The notes beneath the pieces were generated by a model. It made no database searches, was not told where the DNA came from, and saw nothing but the letters and a program-made list of their open reading frames with translations. 64,000 nucleotides of DNA from Achromobacter spanius (GTDB lineage: Bacteria > Pseudomonadota > Gammaproteobacteria > Burkholderiales > Burkholderiaceae_B). A program made the translations under genes and the position numbers. This document shows, piece by piece, positions 63,937 to 64,000 of the stretch; within the stretch, counting starts at the first letter, position 1; the number at the start of each line of letters is the position of its first letter. The stretch lies in contig NZ_CP121261.1 in the NCBI RefSeq assembly GCF_029637605.1, forward strand, positions 4,526,001 to 4,590,000. The letters run 5' to 3'.

Positions 63937-64000
63937 TCAGGAATGGCGGCGGAACGACGCCAGGAATACACCAGCCAGAATGAACAGCGACCCGAAGGTG
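63937..64000 (-). CDS. C-terminal fragment of a membrane protein (possibly EamA-type)
   Basis: The last 21 codons on the minus strand read [20 protein letters not shown] and a stop, then the window ends. This is a hydrophobic helix followed by a basic tail, similar to the final helix of EamA/DMT transporters. It is very short and I am not sure of the family. Confidence 0.45.
   Translation of the reverse strand, partial: TFGSLFILAGVFLASFRRHS

Overview
The window is high-GC chromosomal DNA from a betaproteobacterium of the Alcaligenaceae, most likely Achromobacter or a close Bordetella relative. That placement rests on Bug-type tripartite receptors, a TctAB pair, a leucine (liu) cluster with embedded aceK, and closely packed Burkholderiales-style genes; it is inference, since no rRNA gene or other taxonomic marker is present. 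About 60 protein genes cover most of the sequence. I found no tRNA, rRNA, CRISPR array, transposase or prophage gene.

Layout. 1-10.0 kb: unrelated single genes (an amino-acid binding protein cut by the window edge, a drug-type MFS exporter, an orphan Bug receptor, an acetylornithine-type aminotransferase, an HD hydrolase, a Cys-pair membrane protein, an AraC/SDR divergent pair, a cupin, an ASCH protein). 10.3-15.1 kb: a large MscS channel, an AraC-VOC pair, and a divergent LysE exporter/Lrp pair. 15.3-23.1 kb: a signalling block with a CheB-CheR-PAS fusion, a convergent sigma-54 response regulator and its kinase, and divergently tctB-tctA; the control region before tctB holds strong palindromes. 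23.2-27.0 kb: small genes, including an ABC ATPase with altered catalytic motifs, and a tandem-repeat island. 27.1-38.6 kb: the leucine/isovalerate catabolism cluster (liuD, liuB, thiolase, aceK, ivd), a MerR regulator, a metallo-beta-lactamase-fold gene, and two shared palindromes that look like the regulator's operators. 38.7-48.0 kb: LysE exporter, nitroreductase, cystathionine beta-lyase, hydrolase with branched-chain-type binding protein, dsbA, a SPOR protein, argS, and two small conserved genes. 48.0-54.1 kb: a ugp-like glycerophosphodiester import system with a GpdQ-like phosphodiesterase and a LacI regulator, with two matching LacI-type operators. 54.4-64 kb: amidase, leuA, rpoN, bfd and bfr with Fur-like sites, a secreted-type hypothetical protein, and prfC broken by a one-base deletion.

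I see no single obviously new defence or biosynthetic system. The most notable items are the CheB-CheR fusion with a decayed HWE kinase tail, the orphan ABC ATPase lacking its catalytic glutamate, the palindrome set before tctBA, the liu cluster with its inverted 67-bp repeats, the five-module zinc-ribbon protein, and the prfC frameshift.
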